Part shown: piece by piece, positions 45,790 to 53,556 of the stretch | Layout of the letters: each line of letters opens with the position of its first letter | How positions within the stretch are numbered: the stretch's first letter is position 1 | Assembly (NCBI GenBank): GCA_023434325.1 | Contig: JAEYSX010000003.1 | Span: forward strand, 124,001 to 188,000 | From: Candidatus Parcubacteria bacterium | Lineage (GTDB): Bacteria; Patescibacteriota; Saccharimonadia; Saccharimonadales; UBA4665 | DNA: 64,000 nt | Direction of reading: 5' to 3' | The notes under the pieces: model-generated | What the model saw: the letters and a program-made list of their open reading frames with translations, nothing else | The model's database searches: none | What the model was told of the DNA's origin: nothing | Translations under genes and position numbers: made by a program

Positions 45790-47085
45790 CTAACGGCTAA
45801 ATTCTTTGCGCAGCCACTCGTCAAGGCTGTTGCCGCCGCCTGCCGTGATACATAAAACTAGGTCGCCGTCGCTCAAGTGCTTGTTGATGATGCGCGTCAG
45901 CTCGTTGTCGAGGCCGGCCGGCGCCGAGCGTGATTGCGTAACAGGGTCGAGCAGCGTGATGAGTTGTGCGGGGCTAAGTAGCGGTAAGTTGGGGTCCTCG
46001 CGGGCGAGATAGGTTGGCACGACATACAGCTTTTTGACACCGTCAAACAGGTGCTTGAGGTCGTCTTTCATAAAGTGTTGGCGGGTGTTGTGCAGCCCTT
46101 CGTAGACAACGACCACATTGTCTCCCGCGATCTCGTGCGCCATTTGCAGTGCGCCGCGGATCTTTGGGGAGGTGTGTGCGTAATCGGTGATAAGACCTGG
46201 TGCCAGTTGCTCGAACCGCCGTCCAACACCGGGAAAGTTATTGAGGTGCGCCAGTAGATCGCCAAAGGGTTTTTGCGTCAGGTTATGTACGGCTTGGGCA
46301 ACCAGCCAGGCGTCAAGGCGATTGACTCTGCCGGCCAGCGTAAGTTGCTCGTCGATATCGTGGTCTTCGTCGTCTAGTACTAAGGTAGTAGGGCCGGGGC
46401 TAATAACCAGTCTTTCGGCGTCGCCATCCCATAGAACCGATTGTTCGCTTTGCGCCAAAAAATCCTGAAACGCCTTGTAGTATTCCTCGCGGGTAGGATA
46501 GATGTCTGGATGATCCCAGTCTACCCCTGTGATAATACTGAGGCGCGGGTTAAATGCCAAAAAGTTGCGATCAAACTCGTCCGCTTCGTACACAAAATAC
46601 TCGCTGCCCGGGGCGAGCTGCGCGGCCTCGCCAAAGCTGATCGTACCGGCAACGCTGTAGCTGATTGGCATGTCCAGTTGCTTAAAGAGCCAGATGGCCA
46701 TGGCGGTGGTTGTTGTTTTGCCGTGCGTACCAGCGATGGCGATAAGTTTAAGGTTTTGTTGCTCAAGCAGATAGTTTAAAAACTCGTCACGCTTGGTGGC
46801 CTTGATGTCTTGCTCTTGACAAAAGCGTAGTTCTGGTGCGTCGGGGTTCTCCATTGGCAGAGCAGAGGTGTAGACCAACCAGTCAATCGGCTGCGTTTGG
46901 TGTATTTGTGCGATTTGCTCGCGAGATTGGCCGACGTGGATATTGTCGATGCCCTGACTTTGCAGGTAGTGGATGTTGTGGTTATCTTGTTTGTCCGAGC
47001 CGGATACGGTAAAGCCGGCTTGCTTGGCCATAAGCGCCAGCGAGCTGATTCCTGCGCCTCCAATACCAGAGAAGTAAATATGCAT
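45790..47085 (-). CDS. murC: UDP-N-acetylmuramate-L-alanine ligase
   Basis: This 431-residue Mur ligase adds L-Ala to UDP-MurNAc. The N-terminal GIGGAGISSLALMAKQAG and VSGSDKQDN are the UDP-binding domain. The ATP loop is GTHGKTTTTAMAI, with YEADEFDRNFL and GVDWDHPDIYPT, all consistent with MurC (Mpl has a similar pattern). It is the only cytoplasmic Mur ligase in the window, but MurJ is also present. ATG 47085 follows TACACT by 7 nt. Confidence 0.92.
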   Translation of the reverse strand: MHIYFSGIGGAGISSLALMAKQAGFTVSGSDKQDNHNIHYLQSQGIDNIHVGQSREQIAQIHQTQPIDWLVYTSALPMENPDAPELRFCQEQDIKATKRDEFLNYLLEQQNLKLIAIAGTHGKTTTTAMAIWLFKQLDMPISYSVAGTISFGEAAQLAPGSEYFVYEADEFDRNFLAFNPRLSIITGVDWDHPDIYPTREEYYKAFQDFLAQSEQSVLWDGDAERLVISPGPTTLVLDDEDHDIDEQLTLAGRVNRLDAWLVAQAVHNLTQKPFGDLLAHLNNFPGVGRRFEQLAPGLITDYAHTSPKIRGALQMAHEIAGDNVVVVYEGLHNTRQHFMKDDLKHLFDGVKKLYVVPTYLAREDPNLPLLSPAQLITLLDPVTQSRSAPAGLDNELTRIINKHLSDGDLVLCITAGGGNSLDEWLRKEFSR

Positions 47086-47092
47086 ACTCTTT

Positions 47093-47098
47093 AGTGTA
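47093..47098 (-). promoter_or_regulatory. -10 element TACACT of murC, leaderless spacing
   Basis: On the minus strand TACACT ends 7 nt before ATG 47085. Confidence 0.45.
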
Positions 47099-47136
47099 CA
47101 GCATTTTGTAGCCCAGAGCAGTTAGAGCCTAGCCAG

Positions 47137-47742
47137 TTATCGAGTAGCGGACTTGAGCCAGCGCCCCAGTGCCCAGCGGACAAGCGTGAGGATCAGCAAG
47201 AGAATGCAGACCACTAAGCTCCATCCCGCTACGTCGGGCGACCAGCGCGGCGACACAAAGTCAAACTTGTACAGGGCGTCAGGCACCGCCTTGACGGGCT
47301 GTACGCCGCGGGACTTGATGTACTCCTGGATACACGCTACGCGGTCGCGGCCAAGAACGCTGGTTGGGTCGACTGTCTCGCAGTGCTTTTGTGCGTCGAC
47401 ATAGATCTGGCTGTTGCCCCCGCTGGCCTTGTCTTGCTCGGCTTTTACGAGCCGCTCGTAGGTGTATTTTAGTTGGATTGGCGGGTACACGCCCTTGCCG
47501 TTATCCAGCTTGGTATTCATGTGGTTGTTAACGTGGGAACGCAGGTCTTGCAGGGCTTTTTCGACACCTTCGCCCTTTTCGTCTGCGGTATAGACGGCGT
47601 TGCGGAGCTCCATCATGCGTACGTTGTTGGCGCGGAGTGCGGCAACATGAGCCAGAGTACAGAGTAAAAGGGCAACAATCAGGTACGACACTTTGATCGG
47701 TCGTAAACGGGTCCACAGATGATGTAGGTATCGATTGTCCAT
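47137..47742 (-). CDS. Membrane protein of unknown function with two terminal helices
   Basis: The protein has 201 residues. One helix lies at about 17-36 (KVSYLIVALLLCTLAHVAAL) and one at about 170-193 (GWSLVVCILLLILTLVRWAL). The 130 residues between contain two Cys and are likely extracytoplasmic. The loop is charged and helical. I do not recognise the family. It is co-directional with the next two minus-strand genes, and a strong hairpin separates it from the neighbour at 47828. Confidence 0.65.
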   Translation of the reverse strand: MDNRYLHHLWTRLRPIKVSYLIVALLLCTLAHVAALRANNVRMMELRNAVYTADEKGEGVEKALQDLRSHVNNHMNTKLDNGKGVYPPIQLKYTYERLVKAEQDKASGGNSQIYVDAQKHCETVDPTSVLGRDRVACIQEYIKSRGVQPVKAVPDALYKFDFVSPRWSPDVAGWSLVVCILLLILTLVRWALGRWLKSATR

Positions 47743-47781
47743 AGGATTCTGCTTTATTGTAACGCTTGTTCGGCTTATAAA

Positions 47782-47807
47782 CTAACCCCCTCGGATGAGG
47801 GGGTTAG
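47782..47807 (-). terminator. 11-bp hairpin terminator after the 47828 gene
   Basis: CTAACCCCCTC (47782-47792) and GAGGGGGTTAG (47797-47807) pair perfectly around a 4-nt loop. T-rich stretches flank both sides. It lies just after the stop of the minus-strand gene at 47828. Confidence 0.8.
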
Positions 47808-47827
47808 TGTTTTGTATTTTTGAATGA

Positions 47828-48382
47828 TTAGCTATTTGGGGTTGGGCACGTTTGGCCGTTGGGGTTCTGCTTTGCCCATTCGCTGACAGCTTTGGTAACT
47901 TGACTGTCGTCTTTTAGGTTTTCCCAGAATGTGACTTGGTCGCGGTTGATCAACATTTGATCGGTTGGACCGTGCAATTCACAGCCGAGCTTTACCAAGG
48001 TAATGTTGTTTTGGTTTTGCTGTTCGCCCTCTTTTTGCTGTTCTGGCTGTACTTGTTGGTTAACATTGAGGTAGAAAATACCGCGAAGATCGATGTGCTT
48101 GTCGCTGATCGACTTGATCTTACCAAAGTAAACTTGGCCGTTGGACAAGAAGACTGCCTGGTGCTTGTTGCCGTCGACATGCTTGGTTTCTTTTGCGCCG
48201 CCAAAGTAAAGGACGACTGACAGGGCGAGTACAACTACAGCGATTGACGCGAGCAAGACAACCCAAACAACTCGTAGCCACGTTGGACCGCCTTTTGGAC
48301 CCTTTTGCTTGCCGCTAAGAGCTGGTGCCCCAGCGCTGCGTGGGCCGGCAGATTGCACGGCATCACGATTAGTAAACTCCAT
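47828..48382 (-). CDS. Membrane-anchored protein of unknown function
   Basis: This 184-residue protein has a disordered N-terminal 35 residues and a membrane helix at about 38-65 (VVWVVLLASIAVVVLALSVVL). An extracytoplasmic region follows with two Cys (VKLGCELHG and NGQTCPTP near the end). The segment FLSNGQVYFGKIKSISDKHI resembles a small beta domain found in other Saccharibacterial proteins, as I recall. GGGGG before the ATG may serve as a ribosome-binding site. Function is unknown. Confidence 0.65.
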   Translation of the reverse strand: MEFTNRDAVQSAGPRSAGAPALSGKQKGPKGGPTWLRVVWVVLLASIAVVVLALSVVLYFGGAKETKHVDGNKHQAVFLSNGQVYFGKIKSISDKHIDLRGIFYLNVNQQVQPEQQKEGEQQNQNNITLVKLGCELHGPTDQMLINRDQVTFWENLKDDSQVTKAVSEWAKQNPNGQTCPTPNS

Positions 48383-48548
48383 GAATTCCCCCTGTTTATC
48401 TATTCACTTATATAGCAGCTAGTGTAATGCATAAGCGTGTTCGTGGCAAGCTCAATGCGACTCGTTTTAGGCGCTTTGCGACCCCATGTGGCGGCGGTCA
48501 TTCTACGCGCCTGCCCGCCCAGGTGGCACTACGCAAGAGTCTCACCTG
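48383..48548. other. Intergenic stretch upstream of the 64-residue gene
   Basis: About 165 bp between the divergent genes at 48382 and 48620. Beyond an AT-rich TATATAAG on the minus strand near 48410, which may be the promoter of the 47828 gene, I see no gene or clear repeat. Confidence 0.4.
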
Positions 48549-48578
48549 TTGACAAGGGTAAACACAACAGAGTATGTT
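48549..48578 (+). promoter_or_regulatory. Consensus promoter TTGACA-18-TATGTT
   Basis: TTGACA is at 48549-48554 and TATGTT at 48573-48578, with an 18-nt spacer. Start is expected near 48585, giving a leader of about 35 nt. Confidence 0.65.
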
Positions 48579-48619
48579 AGGGGTACCATTACTAATTCAT
48601 AAGAGAGGGATTCACAGCA

Positions 48620-48814
48620 ATGGGATACAAGCACACTAACTCCAGGGGTGTAACCTACTACCTCAACTCGAAGAAGGTCACACTACGTGGCGGTAAAGAG
48701 CAGACTATTTACTACTTCAGCAAGGACGAGCGCCCAGAAGCAACCGACCTTCCTGACGGTAAAGTCGTAAAAGAAAACCCACGCAACGGTTTCCTTACCG
48801 TTAGCAAGGCCTAA
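48620..48814 (+). CDS. Conserved 64-residue small protein
   Basis: This small, basic, soluble protein starts MGYKHTNSRGVTYYLNSKKV and has KEQTIYYFSKDER. I recall close relatives in many Saccharibacteria annotated as hypothetical proteins, but I know of no assigned function. It is a stand-alone unit with a consensus promoter upstream, GAGAGGG as ribosome-binding site, and a strong terminator 25 nt after the stop. The signals and composition suggest high expression. A nucleic-acid or ribosome role is only a guess. Confidence 0.8.
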   Translation: MGYKHTNSRGVTYYLNSKKVTLRGGKEQTIYYFSKDERPEATDLPDGKVVKENPRNGFLTVSKA

Positions 48815-48835
48815 TTAGTAAATCTACTACTTACA

Positions 48836-48868
48836 AAAACGTCCGCAGAAAACTCCGCGGACGTTTTT
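48836..48868 (+). terminator. Intrinsic terminator of the 64-residue gene
   Basis: ACGTCCGC (48839-48846) pairs with GCGGACGT (48857-48864), extended by the A-tract and followed by TTTTT. Confidence 0.9.
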
Positions 48869-48912
48869 TATATCCTGCAAATACGGCGATTTGGGGATGA
48901 AGTATAATTGTT

Positions 48913-48969
48913 ATGTTCGATGCCAGTATTTCACTAACAAAAGAGAAGCAGTATAGTAATTGCGTATGA
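48913..48969 (+). CDS. Putative 18-residue upstream ORF coupled to the ABC ATPase
   Basis: ATG 48913 lies 4 nt after TATAAT (48903-48908). The 18-codon ORF (MFDASISLTKEKQYSNCV) ends in a TGA that overlaps the ATPase start codon as ATGA (48966-48969). A second -10, TATAGT, lies inside it and would give a leaderless ATPase message. It may be a coupled leader peptide or simply chance. Confidence 0.3.
   Translation: MFDASISLTKEKQYSNCV
48952..48957 (+). promoter_or_regulatory. -10 element TATAGT, leaderless spacing
   Basis: TATAGT ends 8 nt before ATG 48966. Another TATAAT lies at 48903-48908. Confidence 0.4.
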
Positions 48970-49727
48970 CAGATATTATTTTAAAGGTAGAGGATCTCAA
49001 GAAGATCTACGGCGACAAAGAAGTTGTCAAGGGTATTAGCTTTGAGGTAAAACGCGGCGAGACATTTGGCATTTTGGGCCCAAACGGCGCCGGCAAAAGT
49101 ACGACGCTCGAGATGATCGAGGCTCTGCGGCCGATTGATGGCGGCAAGGTAACTTTGGACGGCATTATCGTTAGTGACGACCCACAGGCAATCAAAGAGA
49201 TTATTGGTATTCAGCTGCAATCATCGGCGTTTTACGACCGGTTGACACTCGTCGAGCAGCTGCGCATGTTTGCCGGTTTTTATGGTGCCAAGGTCAACCC
49301 TATGGAGCTATTAAAAGAGGTTGAGCTAACCGAAAAGGCCAAGAGCCGCGTCGAGCAAATGTCCGGCGGCCAAAAGCAGCGCTTCTCGATCGCCAGCGCG
49401 CTGGTCAACAAGCCCAAGGTGCTGTTCTTGGACGAGCCGACCACCGGCCTCGACCCACAAGCTCGCCGCCACCTGTGGGATCTTATCCGCAGCATCAAAA
49501 AGAAGGGCATCACCGTTATCCTTACCACGCATTACCTAGAGGAAGCCGAAATGTTGTGTGACCGCGTGGCGATTATGGACAATGGCCGCATTATCGCGCT
49601 CGATTCGCCTGCGAATCTCGTTAAGGCTCTGCTTAAGCGCGGCTTTAAGAAGGAGCAGCAGGTCGAGCAAGCCAACCTAGAGGATGTATTCATCGATCTT
49701 ACCGGCAAAGAACTGAGGGAGGCGTAG
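48966..49727 (+). CDS. ABC transporter ATPase (ABC-2 exporter type)
   Basis: This 253-residue nucleotide-binding protein has Walker A GPNGAGKST (38-46), signature MSGGQKQRF, Walker B VLFLDEPTTGLDPQ and H-loop TTHYLEEAE. It belongs to the drug/antibiotic-exporter (CcmA/DrrA) group. The ABC-2 permease gene starts 4 nt after its stop, so the two form a transporter of unknown substrate. TTG 48960 is also in frame, but ATG 48966 fits both promoter and family start. Confidence 0.92.
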   Translation: MTDIILKVEDLKKIYGDKEVVKGISFEVKRGETFGILGPNGAGKSTTLEMIEALRPIDGGKVTLDGIIVSDDPQAIKEIIGIQLQSSAFYDRLTLVEQLRMFAGFYGAKVNPMELLKEVELTEKAKSRVEQMSGGQKQRFSIASALVNKPKVLFLDEPTTGLDPQARRHLWDLIRSIKKKGITVILTTHYLEEAEMLCDRVAIMDNGRIIALDSPANLVKALLKRGFKKEQQVEQANLEDVFIDLTGKELREA

Positions 49728-49731
49728 GGCT

Positions 49732-50832
49732 ATGAAGCAATATTTTTCTACCATCTGGATACTGACCAAGACGCTGGGCATACGTTGGTCGCGTGACCCA
49801 ACCGCGCTGTTTTTTATCTTCTTGTTTCCGCTAATCTTCTTGCTGGTGTTTGGCGCCATGTCGCGCAACGACAGCGTCAGCTTTAATGTAGCCGTCGTCA
49901 ACCGTTCCGACACAGCTTTTGCCAAAGAGTTTACCGAGAACATGAACCGTAACGAGACCTTTAAGGTCAAGGACGTGCAGAGTTTTGACGAGGCCAAAGA
50001 AAAGATGGGGCGCGGCGAGCTGGATAGTATCGTCGAAATGCCGGATACCTTTGGTCAAACCAATGCCCAAGGTGTTCCTTCGGGAAACCTGATCGTGTAC
50101 TACAAAGAGTCCGATCCAACGACCGGACAGACTGTCGCCAGTGTGATGCAACGTACGCTCGACGAGATCAACGTAAGGCTAACCGGAACCACCGACCCGC
50201 TGGCTGTCGAGCAGCGCGCGACCCAAACTTCCAACTTGACCAGGTTTGATTACACCTTGTCGGGTATTGTCGGGTTTTCTATCTTAAGCCTGGCGATCTT
50301 TGGTATGGCCAACGGCTTTCCGGCCGACAAAAAAACCGGGGCTTTGCGCAGGCTACGTGCTACGCCGCTACGCGCCTCCCAGCTTATTTTGGCCACAGCG
50401 CTGGAGTACTTGTTGGTGGGATTGCTATCGGTGGCCAGTATGTTCTTGGTTGCAACGCTTTTGTTCGATTTTGACATGCGAGGTAATTACCTTACGCTAG
50501 CAGCGTTCGCGCTTATTGGCATCTTTTGTCTGTTCGGCTTTGGTCTGGCTATCGGTGGCTGGGCAAAGAACGAAAACCAGTCGGCGCCGTTATCTAACCT
50601 CGTAGCTTTTCCGATGATGTTCCTCTCTGGCGTCTTTTTCCCGACATTCCTGATGCCGCAGTGGCTGCAGGGCATCACGCAGTTCTTGCCGCTTACGCCG
50701 ATTGTCGAGGGTATCCGCCTTATTACCACCGAGAGCGCCAGCCTCTTGTCACTGGGGCCGCAGCTGGCAGTTATCGCAGTGTGGACCGTCGTTATTTACT
50801 CGCTCGCTTTTCGTGTGTTCCGCTGGGAATAA
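49732..50832 (+). CDS. ABC-2 type transporter permease
   Basis: The protein has 366 residues. A helix at about 25-44 (ALFFIFLFPLIFLLVFGAM) is followed by a large extracytoplasmic domain (about 50-175) and five C-terminal helices, with SGVFFPTFLMPQWLQGITQ, the ABC-2 DrrB/YhgE-like signature. It is the membrane partner of the ATPase 4 nt upstream. The exported compound cannot be told. The GAGGG upstream of the ATG inside the preceding gene is a plausible ribosome-binding site. Confidence 0.9.
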   Translation: MKQYFSTIWILTKTLGIRWSRDPTALFFIFLFPLIFLLVFGAMSRNDSVSFNVAVVNRSDTAFAKEFTENMNRNETFKVKDVQSFDEAKEKMGRGELDSIVEMPDTFGQTNAQGVPSGNLIVYYKESDPTTGQTVASVMQRTLDEINVRLTGTTDPLAVEQRATQTSNLTRFDYTLSGIVGFSILSLAIFGMANGFPADKKTGALRRLRATPLRASQLILATALEYLLVGLLSVASMFLVATLLFDFDMRGNYLTLAAFALIGIFCLFGFGLAIGGWAKNENQSAPLSNLVAFPMMFLSGVFFPTFLMPQWLQGITQFLPLTPIVEGIRLITTESASLLSLGPQLAVIAVWTVVIYSLAFRVFRWE

Positions 50833-50874
50833 CACCTGATCTTGTAAGTTAAGACTTAGTTAATCAGACCAGTG

Positions 50875-50880
50875 TACAAT
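50875..50880 (+). promoter_or_regulatory. -10 element TACAAT, leaderless GTG start
   Basis: TACAAT ends 7 nt before GTG 50888. Confidence 0.5.
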
Positions 50881-50887
50881 CATAAGC

Positions 50888-51580
50888 GTGAACGAACAGC
50901 CTTTCATCTCTTCTCCTGTCAAAAAAGACCGCTTTAAGGTGGTCGTAAGTATCTGTTTGGCTGTCTTGACGGCCGCTGTGGGCTGGCTGGTCTACAGGGT
51001 AGAGACGCTTCCAGAGAAGCAGGAGATCGCGCCTGTTTCAAATGTCCAAGAGCAGGGCGAGACAGCATCAGATGACCGCAATAATAATGGCTGGAACACG
51101 GCGCTTACATCTGGCCGCGGTAGTTTTAAAGTGACTTTGCCGGATGGTTGGGGTCCGGTTATTAACGACAAGACGAGCGATCTTGTGGTGTTGCCTGGCA
51201 CGACTCAGCCCACAGTTAAAAAGGGCGACAAAGTTGCCATCAACGAGGTCAGTGGCTACGGCACCGACAGTCCATCGGTATTCAGTATGGTAGTGCACGC
51301 CAAGGGCGAGGTCGCACAGCCACGCGGTTCCGCAGAGGAATTTACGGTCGGCAAGGCCGAGGACATGATTAAGGGCACGAAGTACACGTTTGTGTACCCA
51401 AGCGACGATTTTGAGGGCATAGGCTATTTGCGCCTACAAGGCGACCGCAGTTACCAGTATGTATTGCCCCTTGGCGATAAAGAGCTGCACATATCTTATA
51501 GCGTGTATGGGTCAGATCCGCGCAATCTCATAGCCACGGTCGACGAAATCGTTCGCACGATCACTATCCCTAAACAGTAA
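50888..51580 (+). CDS. Membrane-anchored protein of unknown function
   Basis: This 230-residue protein starts at GTG 50888. One helix lies at about 17-35 (VVVSICLAVLTAAVGWLVY). An extracytoplasmic region of about 190 residues follows with SFKVTLPDGWGPVIN, which resembles PsbP or DUF-type lipoprotein-like beta domains. No cysteines suggest a lipobox. I do not recognise a specific family. It may be transcribed with the membrane protein 19 nt downstream. Confidence 0.7.
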   Translation: MNEQPFISSPVKKDRFKVVVSICLAVLTAAVGWLVYRVETLPEKQEIAPVSNVQEQGETASDDRNNNGWNTALTSGRGSFKVTLPDGWGPVINDKTSDLVVLPGTTQPTVKKGDKVAINEVSGYGTDSPSVFSMVVHAKGEVAQPRGSAEEFTVGKAEDMIKGTKYTFVYPSDDFEGIGYLRLQGDRSYQYVLPLGDKELHISYSVYGSDPRNLIATVDEIVRTITIPKQ

Positions 51581-51599
51581 CTGGTAATAATTCCTTAGG

Positions 51600-52184
51600 A
51601 TGCATATGGATATGAGCCAACCACATGCGGTGCTTCAATGGGTGGGCGTGGCCTCATTATGCGCGATTGTGCTTGCCGGCGTAGTTCCGCTTATAGGCAG
51701 ACCATTTGACGCGAGTAGCTCTGTCAGTCAATCTTGGGGCGAACGCCAACGCTTGAGCTTGCTTATGGGCATTGTGTTGACTGTCTGCGGCGCAGGATTC
51801 TGCTTGTTCGTTGTCGGTTGGCTGGCTCCTACATACGGGTTGCCGCACTGGATGTATTACGTGGCGGCCGCGGCATATATTGGTATATTGGGGGTCGCTT
51901 GGGTGCGTATTGTTGAGAAGCCCGCCGAGCACCCTGTGCATCACCCGCACTTTTTAGGCGGTATTGCCGGGGCAAGCGCCATAACAGTTAGCTATGCGAC
52001 GCTGCTGTTCATGGCTTCCTCGGTTCCCGGGCTGAGTTACTATCTGACGCTTATCGCCTTTGCATACAGTCTATGTTGGCCACTGTTCTTTTTGCCGCGC
52101 GTGCGGGAGTACTTTTTAATCCTAGAGTGCATGTTCGTATTTTTGTTCGTTTTAGTGATACTGAGTTTGACGATGGGCTGGTAG
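51600..52184 (+). CDS. Polytopic membrane protein of unknown function
   Basis: The protein has 194 residues and five to six membrane helices. A histidine-rich loop, EHPVHHPHF, lies at about 111-119 and could bind a metal. In-frame ATGs at 51600, 51606 and 51612 are equally plausible starts, because AGGA lies close to them. It follows the gene at 50888 by 19 nt. Function is not recognised. Confidence 0.65.
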   Translation: MHMDMSQPHAVLQWVGVASLCAIVLAGVVPLIGRPFDASSSVSQSWGERQRLSLLMGIVLTVCGAGFCLFVVGWLAPTYGLPHWMYYVAAAAYIGILGVAWVRIVEKPAEHPVHHPHFLGGIAGASAITVSYATLLFMASSVPGLSYYLTLIAFAYSLCWPLFFLPRVREYFLILECMFVFLFVLVILSLTMGW

Positions 52185-52217
52185 CTAGATTCTGGCGTCT
52201 GGCCGCTACATATGACA

Positions 52218-52223
52218 TAATAT
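52218..52223 (+). promoter_or_regulatory. -10 element TAATAT, leaderless spacing
   Basis: TAATAT ends 5 nt before ATG 52229. The box is less canonical than others here. Confidence 0.35.
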
Positions 52224-52228
52224 AGCTA

Positions 52229-53179
52229 ATGAATATTTTGCAGCAGTTGCCAAGGCCATTCTTTGTATTGGCGCCGATGGACGATGTTACCGACACAGTC
52301 TTTCGGCAGATTGTGGCCGAGTGCGCAGCGCCCGATTTGTATTTTACCGAGTTTGTAAACGTGGACGGCCTGCAGAGTCCCGGCCGTGCCAAGCTGCTCA
52401 AAAAACTGCAGTTTACTCCTAAAGAGAAGCCGCTTGTCGCTCAGATTTGGGGCAAAAACCCCGAGAACTTTCGCAAGACGGCAGCCGAGCTGGTCGAGAT
52501 GGGGTACGCCGCAATCGACCTCAACATGGGTTGCCCTGACAAGACAGTTGTAAAGAACGGCTGCTGCAGCGCGCTGATCAACGACCGCGAGTTGGCCTCG
52601 GCGATCATCAAAGCTACGCAAGAGGGTGCCGCTGGCCGCGTCCCCGTAACGCTCAAAACGCGGGTAGGTTTTAACGAAGTCGACATGAGCTGGATCGAGT
52701 TTGTACTTGAGCATAATCTTGCTATGCTTACTGTTCACGGCCGAACCCGCAAAGAAATGAGCGAAGTCCCAGCCCGCTGGGAACTGATCGGGCAAGCGCG
52801 CGAATTGCGCGATAAGATAGCGCCAAACACGCTGATCGTTGGTAACGGCGATGTACAAAGTCGCCAGCAAGGCCAGGAATTGGCCGAGCGGTACGGGCTA
52901 GACGGCATTATGATCGGCCGCGGCATTTTTCATGATCCATTCGCCTTTGCCCAAGATTCGCCGTGGCCACATTACAGCAAGCAGCAGCGTATCGACTTGT
53001 ATGCCAAGCACGTCACTTTGTTTGCGCAGACATGGCAAAATAACGAACGACGCATTCATACGCTTAACAAATTTTGCAAAATCTATATCAACAATTTTGA
53101 CGGCGCAAAGGAACTGCGCGAACAGCTTATGGCCGCCAACTCGGCCGAAGAATTGCTTGCACTCCTCGCAGCCAGCTAG
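52229..53179 (+). CDS. dus: tRNA-dihydrouridine synthase
   Basis: This 316-residue flavoprotein reduces uridines in tRNA D-loops. LAPMDDVTDTVFRQIV is the FMN-binding start. DLNMGCPDKTVVKNGCCSAL has the catalytic Cys (usually in NxGCP), KTRVGF and LTVHGRTRKEM follow, and GNGDVQS and GIMIGRG bind phosphate. The family subtype (DusA/B/C) cannot be told. The 3' end overlaps the minus-strand small ORF by 4 nt. Confidence 0.92.
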   Translation: MNILQQLPRPFFVLAPMDDVTDTVFRQIVAECAAPDLYFTEFVNVDGLQSPGRAKLLKKLQFTPKEKPLVAQIWGKNPENFRKTAAELVEMGYAAIDLNMGCPDKTVVKNGCCSALINDRELASAIIKATQEGAAGRVPVTLKTRVGFNEVDMSWIEFVLEHNLAMLTVHGRTRKEMSEVPARWELIGQARELRDKIAPNTLIVGNGDVQSRQQGQELAERYGLDGIMIGRGIFHDPFAFAQDSPWPHYSKQQRIDLYAKHVTLFAQTWQNNERRIHTLNKFCKIYINNFDGAKELREQLMAANSAEELLALLAAS

Positions 53180-53334
53180 TGCCAGCCCTCAGGGTCGTCC
53201 TCGCCTCCAACCTCGTAGTGTGCGTTGTGAACATCGCCCGCATCCTCATCCAGTAGCGGATGTGTGTCCTCGGGGTTCGGCTCACCGGGATTAGGCGAGG
53301 GTAAGGCGTTTTCTGGAGAAGTCATCACGTTCAT
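53176..53334 (-). CDS. Small acidic protein of 52 residues
   Basis: An ORF on the minus strand opens with ATG 53334 (or ATG 53325) and ends at TAG 53176-53178, overlapping the dus stop. Composition is acidic and Pro/Gly-rich: it starts MNVMTSPENALPSPNPGEPN, then has PLLDEDAGDVHNAHYE and GGEDDPEGWH. Upstream is a minus-strand TAATAT (53366-53371) right after the tRNA-Ile2 terminator. I recognise no family. The strongly biased composition supports a real, disordered peptide, but no clear Shine-Dalgarno is visible. Confidence 0.5.
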   Translation of the reverse strand: MNVMTSPENALPSPNPGEPNPEDTHPLLDEDAGDVHNAHYEVGGEDDPEGWH

Positions 53335-53386
53335 CTTCTCACTCGGGTCGCTAGCCAGCCATAAAGGATATTACAAAAAACAAAAA

Positions 53387-53404
53387 ATCCCCGGCATCGG
53401 GGAT
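53387..53404 (-). terminator. Intrinsic terminator after tRNA-Ile2
   Basis: On the minus strand, a 7-bp ATCCCCG/CGGGGAT stem with a 4-nt loop is followed by TTTTTTGTTTTTTG. Confidence 0.9.
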
Positions 53405-53415
53405 ATCTGACAATC

Positions 53416-53491
53416 TGGTGGGGGCGGCTGGAATCGAACCAGCTACCAAGCGGTTATGAGCCGCCTGCTCTAACCGATGAGCTACGCCCCC
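53416..53491 (-). tRNA. tRNA-Ile2 (CAU anticodon, lysidine-modified)
   Basis: This 76-nt minus-strand gene includes an encoded CCA. The acceptor is GGGGGCG/CGCCCCC with discriminator A, and the anticodon loop is CTCATAA. The D arm and anticodon arm (GTTAGAGCAGGCGGCTCATA, then ACCGCTTGGT) match known tRNA-Ile2 rather than Met. It needs TilS, present at 59445, to read AUA. A TATACT box lies 22 nt upstream. Confidence 0.88.
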
Positions 53492-53556
53492 TCACCGGTG
53501 TCTAACAGATAAGAGTATAGCAGATTTTGGCGAGAGTTATATAATAAATACCAAGC

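Noticed and set aside
50836..50867. Nested inverted repeats CTGAT/ATCAG and TAAGT/ACTTA after the ABC permease
   Set aside because: No T-tract and short stems; too weak to call a terminator or operator.
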